Shown: positions 1 to 14,400 of the stretch, one piece after another
Layout of the letters: each line of letters opens with the position of its first letter
Numbering within the stretch: position 1 is the first letter of the stretch
Assembly (NCBI GenBank): GCA_018881555.1
Contig: JACAXG010000002.1
Span: forward strand, 24,329,786 to 24,393,785
Reading direction: 5' to 3'
Length of the DNA stretch: 64,000 bases
From: Amblyornis subalaris
Lineage: Eukaryota; Chordata; Aves; Passeriformes; Ptilonorhynchidae
Position numbers and translations under genes: made by a program
Notes under the pieces: model-generated
Database searches by the model: none
What the model saw: the letters and a program-made list of their open reading frames with translations, nothing else
Told to the model about the DNA's origin: nothing

Positions 1-3000
1 TAAGCCTCTGCTTTGTCTTACAGCAAAACTTGCCTGGTATTGGGGAGTGAAAAGAGTCTCAGTGAAAGCAGCAAAGAGAGGGAGCTGGCACCAGCAGAGG
101 CAGTGAGCAAGCATGGGTTAAGGTGTGCTGGCAGCTTGGAGGCATCCATCTCCATCCAATTCCTGGCAACTTGCCCGAGCGGCTGGCATCCAGGGACCGG
201 GCTGCCAGACACGGTAGGGAATGATGAGCAAGTCTATGTTAGCAGCCTCTGAGTGTGCAGAAGGAGGTTTCTCTGGAAGTGATAAAGAGGAGTTCTGCCA
301 GAGTTAGGCAACAGCAAACACCTGTGAGGCTGGTATCTCACCTGGGCTCCCAGACCCACACCTGCTGACCACCACGCACCTGCACGGTACACACTGGGAG
401 GAGCAACCTTTGAGAAGGATGTGAGTCGGTGGAAATCAGTGGTGCCCTGCAGAGGTTTTCCTTACTGAAGGCTGAGGTGCAGTCAGACCAAGTAGGCGTT
501 ACCGTGACTCCTGGTCTCCCCGTGATGGCTGCACAGCAGAACCTGGCACAAGCCAGGTTCCTGTACTGGAGGCTTGGCTCTGGATACAGCTTCCTTTGTG
601 AGAGGGGAAGGGAGGATGACACATTCAAAATTTGCTTTGATAATAAAAAAGATCGTTGATCTTTGCAAATTCAGATTCAAAGTCATAGCCATGTTATTCT
701 AGCTACTTTTTAAAACTTTAAGGATCTCTGCACTATTAAATAATCAGGCATACATTCACAGAAGCACTCTCTTCAAAATATGAAACAAAACATACTGATG
801 CTGAAAACTTAGTTGCACAATTTCTACAAGAGAGAGATCCTTTCATTTGGTATGTGAATGCTGCCGTAAGACCCATTAACAGCTATCAGGATTTCTCCTT
901 GTAAGTGCCTCTCTTCCCTGGGCTAAAGTAATTACATTTATATGATGGTTTTCCTTTCAGAGTGCTGGAGAAGGGGAAATATTGACAATGCAATGGTTTC
1001 ATAGTAGTTGCATTTCAGTTCTATTTGCAGCAATCTTGATTGTTTAAGGAAGATCTACAAAACACAATTGTTCTATGTCCTTAGAAAATGCATGCAGATG
1101 CTGCTTTCCTTCTAATATTTTAACAGAGAGTTATTGCCACAAATTAAATTCACTCTTATGTCTCAATCTGCCATATGGATGTATATGCNCATGGCCAAAT
1201 CCCAGGTCAGATTTCTTGTCAGTCAGAGAAGTGGAATAGCATGAGACCCTTAAAATTTCTTAATAGTAGGCAGTGAAAAGAAGTAGGCTGGGAAGCTGTA
1301 GGTAAGTGGCATCTTGAAGTTGTCTCTAAAGTAGAGTCTTTATGTTGTTTTCTACAGAAGGGTCTCAACAAGCGTCTGTCCAAAATACAAAGAAAGTAAT
1401 ACGATGGACTTAACATTTAAAGCTTTTTTAATGAGAATTCTTCCAAGATTAAAGTGAAGCAAAGCAGATGTCCTACTTTAGGAAGTATTTTACTTAAGGG
1501 CAGCTGAAAAGAATTTTTGTACATTACAATTGTATTACTTGTGTACCTCTAGATGTGACGGTAAGAAGTTGAACAAGACTTTCTCTTCTGACTTAGTTTT
1601 GCTGGACTCATGTTTCTATGAAAATGTTTCATTGATAGAATGGTTTTCTGAGGTTCTTTCTTCCTGATGTAATCAAAAGTTAGGGTATCGGGAAAAGATC
1701 ACTGACCTTTGTATTATGGCTAAGGAACATCTCTTTCTCTAAATTGCTGGAATATTTCAGTTTGTAGGGACCTGCAATGATCATGTCCTTTTTGGTAAGA
1801 GATTTCCTGCTATTCTGAAGTGGTGCACTATCAATGACAGTGCCAGCTACTGATGCAGGAAGTGTTGGTAAGATTGACACAGAGATAATGAAGCCCTGGA
1901 ACAGGAGACCCAGGAAAGTTTTTGCATCTCTGTTATTGGAGGGGTTAAAAAATAAGACAGGTAGAAAAGAAATCTGTTGTCAATAATTTAGGCACAGTTT
2001 ATCTTACCTACTCAAAATTCCTTCCAGTTTAATTTTCTATTATTTATTGATTTTTATGACATGTCTCAAACTGTATTGTATTTTATTTCTTTTTTGGTTG
2101 ATTTGGTTTGGTTGTTTTTTTCTTTTGNTTTCTGGGGGCTTGTTTTAGAGGTCCATCTCCAATACTGTGAGAACATTAGCTGTCAGTGAAAAAACTTAAA
2201 GTTCCTACCTTCAGAGAAAGACTGGAATACTTGACTCTAGGATAGCCTGAGGACACAACACAAGAAGGATGTGACAATACAACTCCATTCTCTGTTAACA
2301 GCAGAACTGAGGAAGCCTTCTTTCCCTTGGACTCTTGCACATCATTTCTTGCTTCTCCACCCTCATAATTCCAACTCTCTTCAGCTACCCTGTTCTCTAC
2401 CATGACACTGCCCATTTTCCTACAAGCCTTCCTCAATTGGTCAGAATAGGAACTTCTTTTTTTCTCACACAGCAAAAGATACTGATCTTCCCCAAGAAGA
2501 CCATTTGCTAAACCTACTTCTTTATAATGGAGCTTGGGCAAGAACCAATTGATCCAAAGCTGTGGAAATGGTGACTGCTGGCGGCTGCTGCTGTGGGGCA
2601 AGAAAGAGAGGTGCCAACCTGCCCCTGCCTTTCCACCACCAAGTGCACCATTTGCACTGCACCTGACTGGTGGTTTTCCATGCACTTGCAGGAACTTCAT
2701 GAGACCCCCGTACCTCTGTCAACATTTGATTAATATTAGTGTCCAACAATGCATCTTGGAGACCGATGGACAGATAGAATGATGACTGAAGCCTCAATTA
2801 AATTAGATAAAATGAATCTTACAATTTTAAAGATATTGAAACCTGGCTTGTGGGTTTTGAGCCGATGGAATTGTCAAGTCTGAACGAAATGTACCTTGTA
2901 ATAAATGACTCTACAATCTAGTATCTTGCAAGCCCTGTCACTGGCTTCTTTAAGTTAGTGTCTTTCTTTGCCAGGAACATAATTCCACTCTTTCATTTTA

Positions 3001-5742
3001 ACCTCAATGATGTGGAATTGTTCTGGTAAACTAATATATCTTTCTCTGGAATCGAGAAAACTACAACTGGTTTCAAGTCACATAAAAGCAATTATTTCAG
3101 AGCTGATAAAATATGTCCTGAAGGTCTGATTCAGAATTTAATCACCACAGAACTGGAGGGACTCATAAAAGAAGATGTTTTGGAAATATGCTTATATGTG
3201 TTTACATCACCTGCTTGCAGGAAAAGACAGAACAAACTGATACCGGTCCTTGTTAGATTTCATTTGTTTTGTTAGAGGATGTGGATTTTCTTAAAAAAAG
3301 AATTTAAATTATTTTTCCATTGGACATAGTGATTATAAACTTAAATACCATATTTGGAATTTAATAACCTGATTGTAGTTTAATAAGTGTAGAAACTTTA
3401 AAAATATTTTGTGTGTATAATATTGCTTTGATAACTATACAGACAAAATACTGTATTATCCTGAAACACATACATGAAATATTCATTTCCAGCATGATCT
3501 TAAGTAAATATTATGAAATGATGACTTTAAAGACTCAGAAATAATGCTCAGAAGATTATTCAAACATAATATTGCTGAAGGACACTCATTCAGATATCTT
3601 TTATATTTCCTTGCCATGATTGAATACGACAGGAAAGAAACGTCAGACTGCAAAGCAGCATGAGTTCATGACTTTGCTGTGTTTATCTAGCCTAATCCAG
3701 TTAAAAGGACAGGTCTGAAAATCATAATTCTAAGACTTAAAATTGGAGGATTTTTATACATTTGCTGGTGATCTATTGTTCTTTTCTGGTTGCAGGTATA
3801 AAGTAGGAAATGGGCATGAAACAGACCTGTCGTCAAAGGCCAGCCTGCAACTCATATTTGAAGACTGAGTGTACCGAAAATAGCATTTCTTCAATGCTCT
3901 GCTTTTTCTGTAGTTAAACCAGCAGTAAGTGACAGTGGCTTGGACTGTTCTACACTTATCCCTAACCTTATGTTGACTTTATATTTTCCGTAGTGTTCGG
4001 TCACCTTCAGACCAGAAAAAAAGCTTAATTTCTTATTCACAGTGAAGTTGGGATTTGCTGTCACTACAGTCTTTGTCATCTCCTTTTGGACTGGAGAAGT
4101 GGAGTGAGTCCTGACGTAGAGCACATGCTGTGGTGGAACAGTGCTGTTGTACAGACACCTCAGGAGGTCTTCTAGGAAGTTTGGTAACATGGAAAGACAA
4201 GATCTGATGTTTGTTTTGCATTTTTTCCTTTCAGTTCTAAAGCAGTTGAAAACATATTTCTTCCCTGGGGCCAGGGGGCCAGTGGTGTAGGATATCCATG
4301 GAGGATGTGCAGCTCTGGTCTGGGGGTTTCCAGCCCCGAGAGGGAACAGCCCTGAGCAGCCCCATCTGACCTCAGTAGTGAGCACATTGTAGCAGGGCCA
4401 GAGCAGGGACATCCCAAGATCCCAAAAACCAAGCTGTCATCAGTTTCCTAAGCAATTGAACTGCAGTGGAAGGATATATGATATTCAGAAAAAAACCCTG
4501 AAAAGCATTTATACACAAAAACTTCAGTCACAGTATTTACCAGAACGACTTTTGTACCAGCACTACCAATAGTGGAAAAATGTGTTCGGGGCAGAGGCAC
4601 AGGCAAGAGGTCTGCCTGGGCTAGACAGTATAGACTTGTTCAGCAGACAATGAAGAAAACTACAATTCATCTCTTTCAGATGCCTGTTTTATAAATTATA
4701 CCTGTTCCCTCTGACAATGTAGACAAGTTCTCCATTCATGAGAAATGGATCCTGCAGTGACTTGCAGCAAAGCTGACTGTTTAGTCAGGTGAATCTCCTC
4801 TTTCAGCCTCCTCCTCTGGGAAAGTTGTGGATGGCTTTGCAAACTCAAATTCAGCTGTACAGACTACAAGTTGTCTCTAAAGCCAAACCATTACTGCGAG
4901 TCATGGAGGTATGTTCTTTGAAATATGTTCACATGCAAGCTCTCACAAAGGGCTTGCAGAAAGATTTCTGGCATTTTGTCTATCCCTTTTGTAAGGAAAT
5001 GGGTCAAATAAAACTCATACATTTGAAAGAGAGTCAGTTTTTTAGGGACAGCTTGCAATATTGATATTTGTGTGTTCAACACTTCACATTTGAACAGACA
5101 TAGGCAGAAGTGATATGACAGGCATGGGTAACCTGGTCTCAATGCAAAATTTTTAAAGGCTCTCTTCTTCTATCTGATATTCCTCTGCAACTATAAAATG
5201 CTGAGTACTTAAAAATGATTTTTGACATGGGCCATCTGATTTTTCTTCACCACATCAACGTATTGTATAGGAACAAATGTGTCAATATTTTGAGGAACGT
5301 GGTTCATTACAGAAGAGGATTCTTGTATCTGTATGTTTATTTTTTTTCATCACGGTAACATAGGATTTCTATATCAGATCAAAACACTGGCTTGTCATCA
5401 TCCTATAGCCTGCCTCTTGCCCTAGCTTATATATAAGAGTTTAAAAAACAAGCAAAAATTCTGTGATGCACCGGGGCTATTTGGCAATTGTGGCTCCGAG
5501 TTGGATATAGACAAGGTTTCTGACAGACCTCTTTATGAGATGTGTTTCTACATCTGTGAATTTATTATGTTACTTCAGGTGCACCATTGCTATAGGAATA
5601 CAATTCACCCTTTTCTTAAAATAAGTCCATAAGGTTTGATGCAATGTAAGGTGCTTAAAAATTAATTTACAAATCACTGTGAATCTGCAAGAGTTTTAAT
5701 TAAGCCCTAATGGCAGAGACCAGGAGTCATGATGCTTTTGCA
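1..5742. other. Unique non-coding DNA
   Basis: No gene or element was recognised. The first 650 bases and 4260-4440 are more GC-rich than the surroundings and carry overlapping short open frames on both strands, but none has a recognisable product or splice-site support. Confidence 0.5.
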
Positions 5743-7002
5743 TACAGAGAAAGAAAGAAAGGAAGAAAGGAAGAAAGGAAGAAAGAAAGAAAGGAAGAAA
5801 GAAAGAAAGAGAAAGAAAGAAAGAGAAAGAAAGAAAGAGTAAGAAAGAAAGAAAGAGAAAGAAAGAAAAAGTAAGAAAGAAAGAGTAAGTAAGAAAGAAA
5901 GAGTAAGAAAGAAAGAGAAAGAAAGAAAGAAAGAGTAAGAAAGAAAGAAAGAGAAAGAAAGAAAGGGAAAGAAAGAAAGAAAGAGAAAGAAAGAAAGAAA
6001 GAGNNNNNNNNNNNNNNNNNNNNNNNNNNNNNNNNNNNNNNNNNNNNNNNNNNNNNNNNNNNNNNNNNNNNNNNNNNNNNNNNNNNNNNNNNNNNNNNNN
6101 NNNNNNNNNNNNNNNNNNNNNNNNNNNNNNNNNNNNNNNNNNNNNNNNNNNNNNNNNNNNNNNNNNNNNNNNNNNNNNNNNNNNNNNNNNNNNNNNNNNN
6201 NNNNNNNNNNNNNNNNNNNNNNNNNNNNNNNNNNNNNNNNNNNNNNNNNNNNNNNNNNNNNNNNNNNNNNNNNNNNNNNNNNNNNNNNNNNNNNNNNNNN
6301 NNNNNNNNNNNNNNNNNNNNNNNNNNNNNNNNNNNNNNNNNNNNNNNNNNNNNNNNNNNNNNNNNNNNNNNNNNNNNNNNNNNNNNNNNNNNNNNNNNNN
6401 NNNNNNNNNNNNNNNNNNNNNNNNNNNNNNNNNNNNNNNNNNNNNNNNNNNNNNNNNNNNNNNNNNNNNNNNNNNNNNNNNNNNNNNNNNNNNNNNNNNN
6501 NNNNNNNNNNNNNNNNNNNNNNNNNNNNNNNNNNNNNNNNNNNNNNNNNNNNNNNNNNNNNNNNNNNNNNNNNNNNNNNNNNNNNNNNNNNNNNNNNNNN
6601 NNNNNNNNNNNNNNNNNNNNNNNNNNNNNNNNNNNNNNNNNNNNNNNNNNNNNNNNNNNNNNNNNNNNNNNNNNNNNNNNNNNNNNNNNNNNNNNNNNNN
6701 NNNNNNNNNNNNNNNNNNNNNNNNNNNNNNNNNNNNNNNNNNNNNNNNNNNNNNNNNNNNNNNNNNNNNNNNNNNNNNNNNNNNNNNNNNNNNNNNNNNN
6801 NNNNNNNNNNNNNNNNNNNNNNNNNNNNNNNNNNNNNNNNNNNNNNNNNNNNNNNNNNNNNNNNNNNNNNNNNNNNNNNNNNNNNNNNNNNNNNNNNNNN
6901 NNNNNNNNNNNNNNNNNNNNNNNNNNNNNNNNNNNNNNNNNNNNNNNNNNNNNNNNNNNNNNNNNAAGAAAGAAAGGAAGGAAGGAAGGAGACAGAAAGA
7001 CA

Positions 7003-7034
<32 letters not shown>

Positions 7035-7060
7035 AAAAGAAAGAAAGAGAAAGAAAGAAA
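5743..7060. repeat. (GAAA)n microsatellite with N gap
   Basis: Nearly pure purine tract of GAAA/GGAA units with interruptions (gtaa, ggaa, aggga). It is broken by the gap at 6004-6965. Long open frames crossing it on the minus strand are artefacts of the repeat. Confidence 0.97.
6004..6965. other. Assembly gap, 962 N
   Basis: An unbroken run of N inside the GAAA repeat. The real length and content are unknown; the assembly most likely failed in the repeat. Confidence 0.99.
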
Positions 7061-7984
7061 ATACATTAATTATTATTATATTGCTCCTTGCTTGCAAAAA
7101 CATCCCATCATTTTTATCTCTGGTTCTCTGATACTTGGTCAGGGTCTTTTGTTTACAGCTAAGATCATAGCAGTTTGCTGAATCAAAATAACATCTCTGC
7201 CGAAGGGGATATGAATGCATTATTGTTATGCTTCTGACCTTTTGCCAAGAACAAAAATACATACTCAAAGACAAAGAAGAACTGGGTGTAGCATCAGGGT
7301 TTCTTTTGCAAAGTTTTCAGTTTGCTGAAGTTTTACATTTTTGATTACTATTGGACCACATAAAGAAATTTAGTGCGCAGATGGAAGGCATCACTTCGAC
7401 AGGCCTGTTTCTGTAGAAGCTGCGGCTACCATACTGCGAATGGATAGCTGATTAATCAAGGAGCTAGCTGGAAAGCTGTGTTAGTTCTGTTTCCAGATCT
7501 CCCATAGACTTGCATNACCTTGGGTAAATCACCTTTGCTAAGTCCTTGGAGGAACATCTGTCTTTTTGTGTGTTCCACAACTCCTGTGCAATGAGTAGGA
7601 AGCCATATAGACCAGCTTTGTATGACCTTGCTGACGATTTACTATGGTAGGAACTTACTGCAACACAGAGCAGAACCAGGGCTGGAATTCGGGCTGGCAG
7701 AATTCATAGGACAGTTCTGATCAGCAGGAAACTCTGCAGGTAGTCTGGTACTACGTCCTGCACAGACCTGAGCTGTGGTCCAAGTTTTATCATTTTACTC
7801 NGGAACTGACTGAACTAGTGAAATTTTGAAAACCTCTGAGTCCGAATTTTACACAGTGTCTCTGGGCACCTGTTCTGATATTTACCATTCTAATGGTAGT
7901 TTTCTTTTTTTCCTAAGTGGAAATTGTGACCATTGCACCTCTGAGAACACCCTGGTTTTGCCTTTTCTATAACTGCACTTCAGG
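7061..7984. other. Unique non-coding DNA
   Basis: Nothing was recognised between the GAAA tract and the old CR1 fragment. Confidence 0.5.
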
Positions 7985-8490
7985 GTGTGTAAGATTGCAG
8001 TTAGTCTTTACTCTTAGCCTTCTCTTCTCCAGGCTGAAAAAAACCTCTTCCCTCAGCCTTTCCCCATGCAAGCCCTCAACCATGTGACTGACCCTCCTCT
8101 GGCCTGTCTGCCAGTCACACCTCTTTTACTGGTGTGGGATGGCAAAACTGGAGACAGGGCAGCACATACCTCCACAAAAGTGTCAAGAGGAGCGGAATAA
8201 CCATTTTCCCCAACTCCCTTACTATACTCCTGTTAATGCCCCACAGCAGGCTGTTAGCCTTCCTCACTGCAAGGATGCTCCGATGTCTCGTGTTTAACTT
8301 GTTTCCTACCATGTTTTTTCTGGAAAAACATTACCCAGCCAGCCAGTCACTTTTTTTTTTTCTGTCCCAAGGCACAAAAATTTATCTTTGTTGAAGTTGG
8401 AGTCTTTGATCCCAACACCGAGATAGTTTTCAGTCCAGCAATTGATTCACTCATCTTGTAGTCTAGTCATCCAGTCCATCTCCCCAGATT
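7985..8490 (-). mobile_element. Old diverged CR1 fragment
   Basis: The segment ccttctcttctccaggctga near 8019 matches the same position of the younger CR1 at 33609 (ccttctcttctccgggctga). The following sequence (cctcagcctttccc, ggcaaaactggagacag, gttagccttcctcactgcaagg, catccagtccatctcccc) keeps the order of CR1 landmarks with heavy divergence and stops in all frames. Orientation is the same as the younger copy. The ends are approximate. Confidence 0.6.
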
Positions 8491-11400
8491 TTACAGTGAT
8501 TATTTTTAATTAGTTTTCTATATTCCTAGCTCCATTTCTATAACTTAAAATTTTGCTCACTGAGTGAATGACAGCAAAAACACACAGGGGAAACAAGTTT
8601 TCCCTTTCATTTAGCAATGAAGAGGATTGATTTTAGTATTTGAATACACTATCAAGCAGAAGCTGTTCTGGACAATGTCTATAGCATAAATACTGCAAAT
8701 TTATTACAGGGAGAGAGGAATACTGAGTCAGGCTGGCTGGGTAATAAATAGCGCCCAGCTCAGCTAGTGCCAGAACTCGCTAGCAAGGATGTTCGAGAGG
8801 AGGATAGTGGAGTGCTGTGCATCTGCACAGGAGGTCTAGTTTTGGATACTCTAGCTGTGAACATTCTGGCATGTCCTAAAAGCAGCAGAATAATTATTTC
8901 ACAGGTTACAAGTGGATGCCAAGGATTAATTGTCCCAGCCATCTCATTCACTGTTCATTTGTCGCACTCCCTCCCTGTAGGACAGTTATCATTTTGTGCA
9001 GGTTACTGCTTGGGCTTTAGACTTCCAGAGGGATAATCCTAACAGGAGTCAGCACATTCAATTTCCCTGAAGCAGAAATGCTCAAAACTTTTACATGCAG
9101 TTCATTAAATTTAGTTCTCATTAAATTAGAATTCTATTAAGCATATTTATTTGACTCCTATTGTTATTTATCCTGCTTTCTCTGGAGTAAAATATTTACT
9201 GGAGTCAAACATTAATGTTATCAATCAAATCAATTAATGTTATTGATCAAATTTTCAGTCTTATTCCTGCTATATATTTAATCCAGTAGGAGCTCTGACC
9301 TCAAGAATAAGTCAAACAAATTTAAGAGCAATGGCCTGTTCACTCTAAATGAAAATTAAATACTTGATTTAAATTAGTAACTTCAACACTACATGCACAA
9401 TTTTTTGACCGTATTTCTATTCCTCCATAATGGAGAAAGATTTTTTTTGGAGACAACAATGAAGTACTTTTTCCTTTGTGAAGGGAGGAACTTTAAAGAA
9501 TCATGTTAGCAGAAGGAAGCAGAACATATAAAAGCACAGCTGCCTGAAGGAAGAAGCCAAAGGAGACAACCATTAAGTAATTGGATTAACCTCTATTTGG
9601 CCTTTTTCAGCTAAGTGAGATTTATTTTGATAACACGCTGTTTGTTTTCTTCCAGGTTTGCACACAATGTAGAAGCCATTCTCAAAGACTGAAAAAGAAA
9701 TTGAAGCATGCATCTCAGTAAAAGTCCCTGTCTGGGTAATAAAATAATGCATCTTTCAGTAACCTGAAATCTGGAACAAGATTATTCCAGTAGCCGTAAC
9801 CTGAATAATACACAGATGGAGGTATTGTTTCACAAACAACTTCTTTCTAAATTGCATCTGCAACCTGGAGAGGAAATGAGACAAAGCTTCTCTTATTCTG
9901 CTTGAAAATGGATTTAAGAAGAAAAAAAATCCGTTTTAAATTAGAACAAAGCATCAAAATCTAAGACTTTGCAAGTTGTAAGTCCAAAGTGTCTTTGATT
10001 CAAATAAATTATATTATACACTAATTTATAAAAAAAATTTTCACCAAGATCTAANAAACTTGATTGTGCTTAGATCGACTATATTGTCTAATTTAAAAAC
10101 AAAGTTATTTCAAAGCAGAAAAACGTAAGACTTTTGTTAGAAAAGATCAAAACAGTTAATTTGGACAATTTTGAAAGCTAAAACCCAAGTATTTTCTTCT
10201 AATATCTTAGCCTACTCGACAAATATGTAATTGAAAAATTCTCTAACAAGTATATACATTTTATAGCAGCTGCAGGAATGGTTTATTTTTCTGAGTCTCC
10301 ATCTTGATTTATCTAGTTTCTCCATATTTTGCTTGACGAGAACTTCAGCAAGGACACAGTGCATTTTTCATTTCTGTGGATGAGGTGTTATCAGCATTTG
10401 CTTTGTCTGCTAGGAACAGAAGTCCAGTGTGAGAGTGGTCCAGCCTGTGACCTTCAGCTGTATCCATGCAGAACACCCAACCCAGCCATAGCAACTGCAT
10501 CTATTATTGAGATAAGGATGGGTTTGGGGCCAAGGGGTGGCTGGCTGATGTTTAAATTGAAAGGGTTCAAAGTGCTGCCTATGGGAAACAGAAGGAACAG
10601 ATGGCAAAGAGAATACTGGGACTTTTGACTCCGAAGAGGCAAGTAGAAATGAAGTTAGNTCACTGCCAATATTAGAAAATCAGAAAGCTACTACAGAGGG
10701 TGGGATCTAGTTTCTCTCCTTGTCCTTCACTCTCATTTAGTTGTGTAGCTGGGCTTATTTCTTTAGTCATGCACTTAGTATCTATTACTTTTAGCTCAGA
10801 CTTTGCAATTATTTTTACTAAGGGCTGTACTTATACTTGCCCTTTTACTAAGGGCAACCATCTGGAGACTGAAAATACAACAGAATTCAAGTCTGTGCTC
10901 ATTCAGAGCATATCTTTCTGGAGTGCAGAGTCTAATGTTTCTGTATTTGTACTCTCTACACAGTAGGANCTAAATAGGATTTTGTTTAATTTGTTGGCAT
11001 TGGACCAGCTTTGCTAAAGCATCTTCTGTTTCCTCAGGCCAATCTGTTATTGCTGTGGTCAGAAGGACACATTCCACCTCCTTGCCTCCGAACAGCCCTG
11101 TTGCCCACAGAGGGCACTGCAGTCAGCAGCCTGCCTGGCAAAGGTCCTGTCTTCCAGAGGTGAGTGGGTGATGGACATGTTAAATGAAGCACAACCTCTC
11201 TTCCCTGCTGAATAGCTACCTAATGCACTTTCACATGTTTCTACAAACTCCTGGAGGATGATTACAGTCTCAGAAGCTTTGAAACAATGTCAGGACAAAC
11301 ACTTTTTCCAAGCATTGAGAGTGTCACAATTTATGCGAAACTGGGACAGGAAATCTCATGGTAATTACTGTCCCAATATTGTGCTCATGACTCCAGCATA

Positions 11401-14400
11401 AAATCCTTTTCATAAACCTATCAAACTTCGTCTTACATCTAGCTAGTTGTTTTGGGTTTGTTTGGTTTTTTCCTCTCACAATATAACATCTGGAAGGGCT
11501 GGTTCAGAGCCCTTACTCTAATGCTGTTTAAGGTTAATGACTGTGCCTTCTTTTGGTTTCCATTATGTATTGACAGTTTTCTAAGCAGTTGTCCTCCTCA
11601 AGACTTCTTGAAGATTTTCTTTGAAAGTTTGAGTGTTTAATACTGTAAGAAATTTTGTACATGACTGCTTATTTGTATGTTTTACAGTCCCATCCTCTTC
11701 AATGAGAAAATGCCATCTCATCACATAAAATGCTTTGAATGAAACTGATTTATTTTGCTTAGCTAAAAGCTTCCTGCTTGAGTCACCTGGGATNGGATTT
11801 CCATGAGAAGTCGTAATTTTGGATCCAAAAGATTATAAAATATCTAGAGGCTCATGCCTCCTTTGTTCTCTCAGAGGTTTAGGCATAACACTGAGAAAAG
11901 TCACTGAAAAATGATAACGTTTTTCTGTTCTGCAGAATTTTTGGTAACACTTTATCACCAGAAAATTTCACACTCTCTGATTTTACACTGAAGAACCAAT
12001 CCTGGACTGATTAGAGAGTCTTCAAAGAACACAGAATGCAAACTGAAGAAAAAGCATTGTTACAAGCTAAGTTTAAGATTTACAACTCTTTTCCCCNAAT
12101 TATTGTGCAGAATTTCAGCTCAGAAGAAGCAAGACAGTAACAATGTAATTAAAATGTCAGAAATGTTACAAATAGCACAGTTTCAGACAATATGGTTTCC
12201 CCTTGCCAACTCACTGATAAGCCTGAAGGAAATTGTATGAACCTGTATGAGCTCTTCCTTTTGTTGGAAATGTGGATCTGATCTTAAATTGTAAAAAACA
12301 TTACCATCCANGTGTTTAGTTTTGGACGAAAATCAGATGTAACTACCAATATGAAAGACATATAAAGACATATATTAATAAACCTTTCTTTTACTGTCCT
12401 TGAGCTCTGCATGGAAGTGCTTTTATATAGAACAATAGAGAGAGATCTCTNTCTCTCCAGTGGTTTCTTGCCCTGGGCCTGAAGCATTAGGGAGTGAAAA
12501 TATGAAGTTTTAGGTAAATATGAACAAGCAGGATTTTACCAGACCCTTTGCCTGAAAGGACCTTGGTAATATGTTTGCCATACAATTTTCACCCAGCAGA
12601 ACCAAGAACTGGTGCATCATCTATTGCCTGGATGCCAATTCTATTGTTTCATTCTCCATCTGCTTTCATGTTTTAATCTGGAATAGGAATCCCNGATGCA
12701 TGAAGAGTCACTTGGCAGGAATGAAACCACATTCTCTTTTTCACTCTTGCCTACCCTGTGCCTTCATTTTCTTTCCAGAATGCTATTACTGACATACACC
12801 TATGCTTCTCTCGAGCTGAAGATATCTCATTCCCATCTAAATACGAACTAGCCAGAAGGCACAGCATAATCTGCTATCCTGAGCCTTGACACTAGAGGCA
12901 ATGGGTCATTTCATCTGTTTCTGCCTTTGCTGTGAACAGGGTTGCAAAACAAGTCTCCACAAGAAGCTAAGGAACTGGAGGTTAAGGGCTGATAGCAGGA
13001 AGCACCACTAAATTGTTTGACTGTTGAATGATTTATAGGGAATGTATTAGTTTTCATGAGGCAAGTGGAAAAAGTATTTTTTCTGGTAATGTCATATGTA
13101 TAACACATTTTGGGAGAGAATAAAATGGAGCAAGGTCCTTACTAAAACCCNGAGAGGGTCTCACTGGACTAAATTTGCTTGGTGTTTTTTTTTACTTCCC
13201 TCATCAGAAAATCAAAAATAGTCTGTTCACCACTAATGTCTCCCCATTTCTCCACTGTTTGAATGAATGTTTTTCTCAATGTAGCCAGGACATAACTTGT
13301 TGAATTATTTATTCTTCAACAGAGGATATGAAGTCGCACTGACCCCAGTTTTCTCTTGTGAAAGGCTCTTCACAAATAACTACTTTGAAAGTCAGTGCAG
13401 CACATAGGTGAGATGCCCCAGGTATGTTTAATTATTTAAGTTAACTTTCATCCTCTTTTCTCAGCAGGCTTAGTAATTTTAATGTGCACTTTTAAGGGAG
13501 ACTGTTACAAATGTAGCATGTCTTTGCTCTGAATAAGGTGCTGTTTTCCTTCATTTTGAAATTTCTTTCTCTAGTTTCATGAAGTGGAAAAGGACAGATT
13601 CACATCTTAGAGAACTCAGATTGGTCTTGGATTTCATTATGGCTAATAACTGAATAATACATATTAGGAAAGATGTTGGGGAAATCCACTAAGGGGAAAT
13701 TGACNTGAAATATGTAGCCAGGGTGAATAAGATTGCTTTTCTAGCAATTTATTTCAATGATCAAATTGCTCTGCCCCGAGGAGCTGAAATCTAAATCGCA
13801 TGAACAAATTTGGGTGACTTTTCAGCAAACAATCCATAAGTATTAATAGGGCAGGCAATGGATTCTGGGACAAGTGTTGTTTACTGTCATAATTTTAAAT
13901 CTGAAGCAAAGATGTATTTTACTTAGATCAGTTAATATTTCAGATAACCAGTAGATGTTGAGGTTAGGAGAAACAATGTTTTCAGAATAAGAAGTGTAGT
14001 TTTTGCTTTATAACTTGCATTTTCATCTACAGGGAGCTGCACCAGTATTTTTTGCCTAGATACATGCTTTTGTGTATGTTTACATAGCTGCATCATAGGA
14101 ATAACCAGTCCCTCAAACATCAGTTCTCATTCTCACGCTTTTTCATTTCAGAAGTATTAGCTATCAGATCACAGTCCCTCTGTAAGCAAACTTCTACTTT
14201 GTAGTCCTCAGTTTCATCCCTTCCTATTACTCCAGTCTTGAAGATCATCTANTTCTTTCCTATCATCCCTGAACTGATAATGTTATTCTTTATTAGGTCT
14301 TATAAAAGTTTCATTATTACAGTCCTAGTTATTTTGTCCTCAATGATGTTCTTCAGCAATTAAATTAATTTTGCTGAAGAACCTTTTTCTGAACCATCAT

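Noticed and set aside
1..660. Overlapping open frames on both strands in a GC-richer start of the window
   Set aside because: Short, without conserved motifs, and open on both strands, as expected from composition; not matched to CLVS2 or any other gene.
5696..7274. Long minus-strand open frames of 456-515 codons rich in Ser/Phe/Leu
   Set aside because: They are translations of the GAAA repeat and the N gap, not a gene.
9520..9545. TATA-like catataaaagcacagc
   Set aside because: No transcript, initiator or downstream exon could be recognised; TATA-like words are common in AT-rich DNA.
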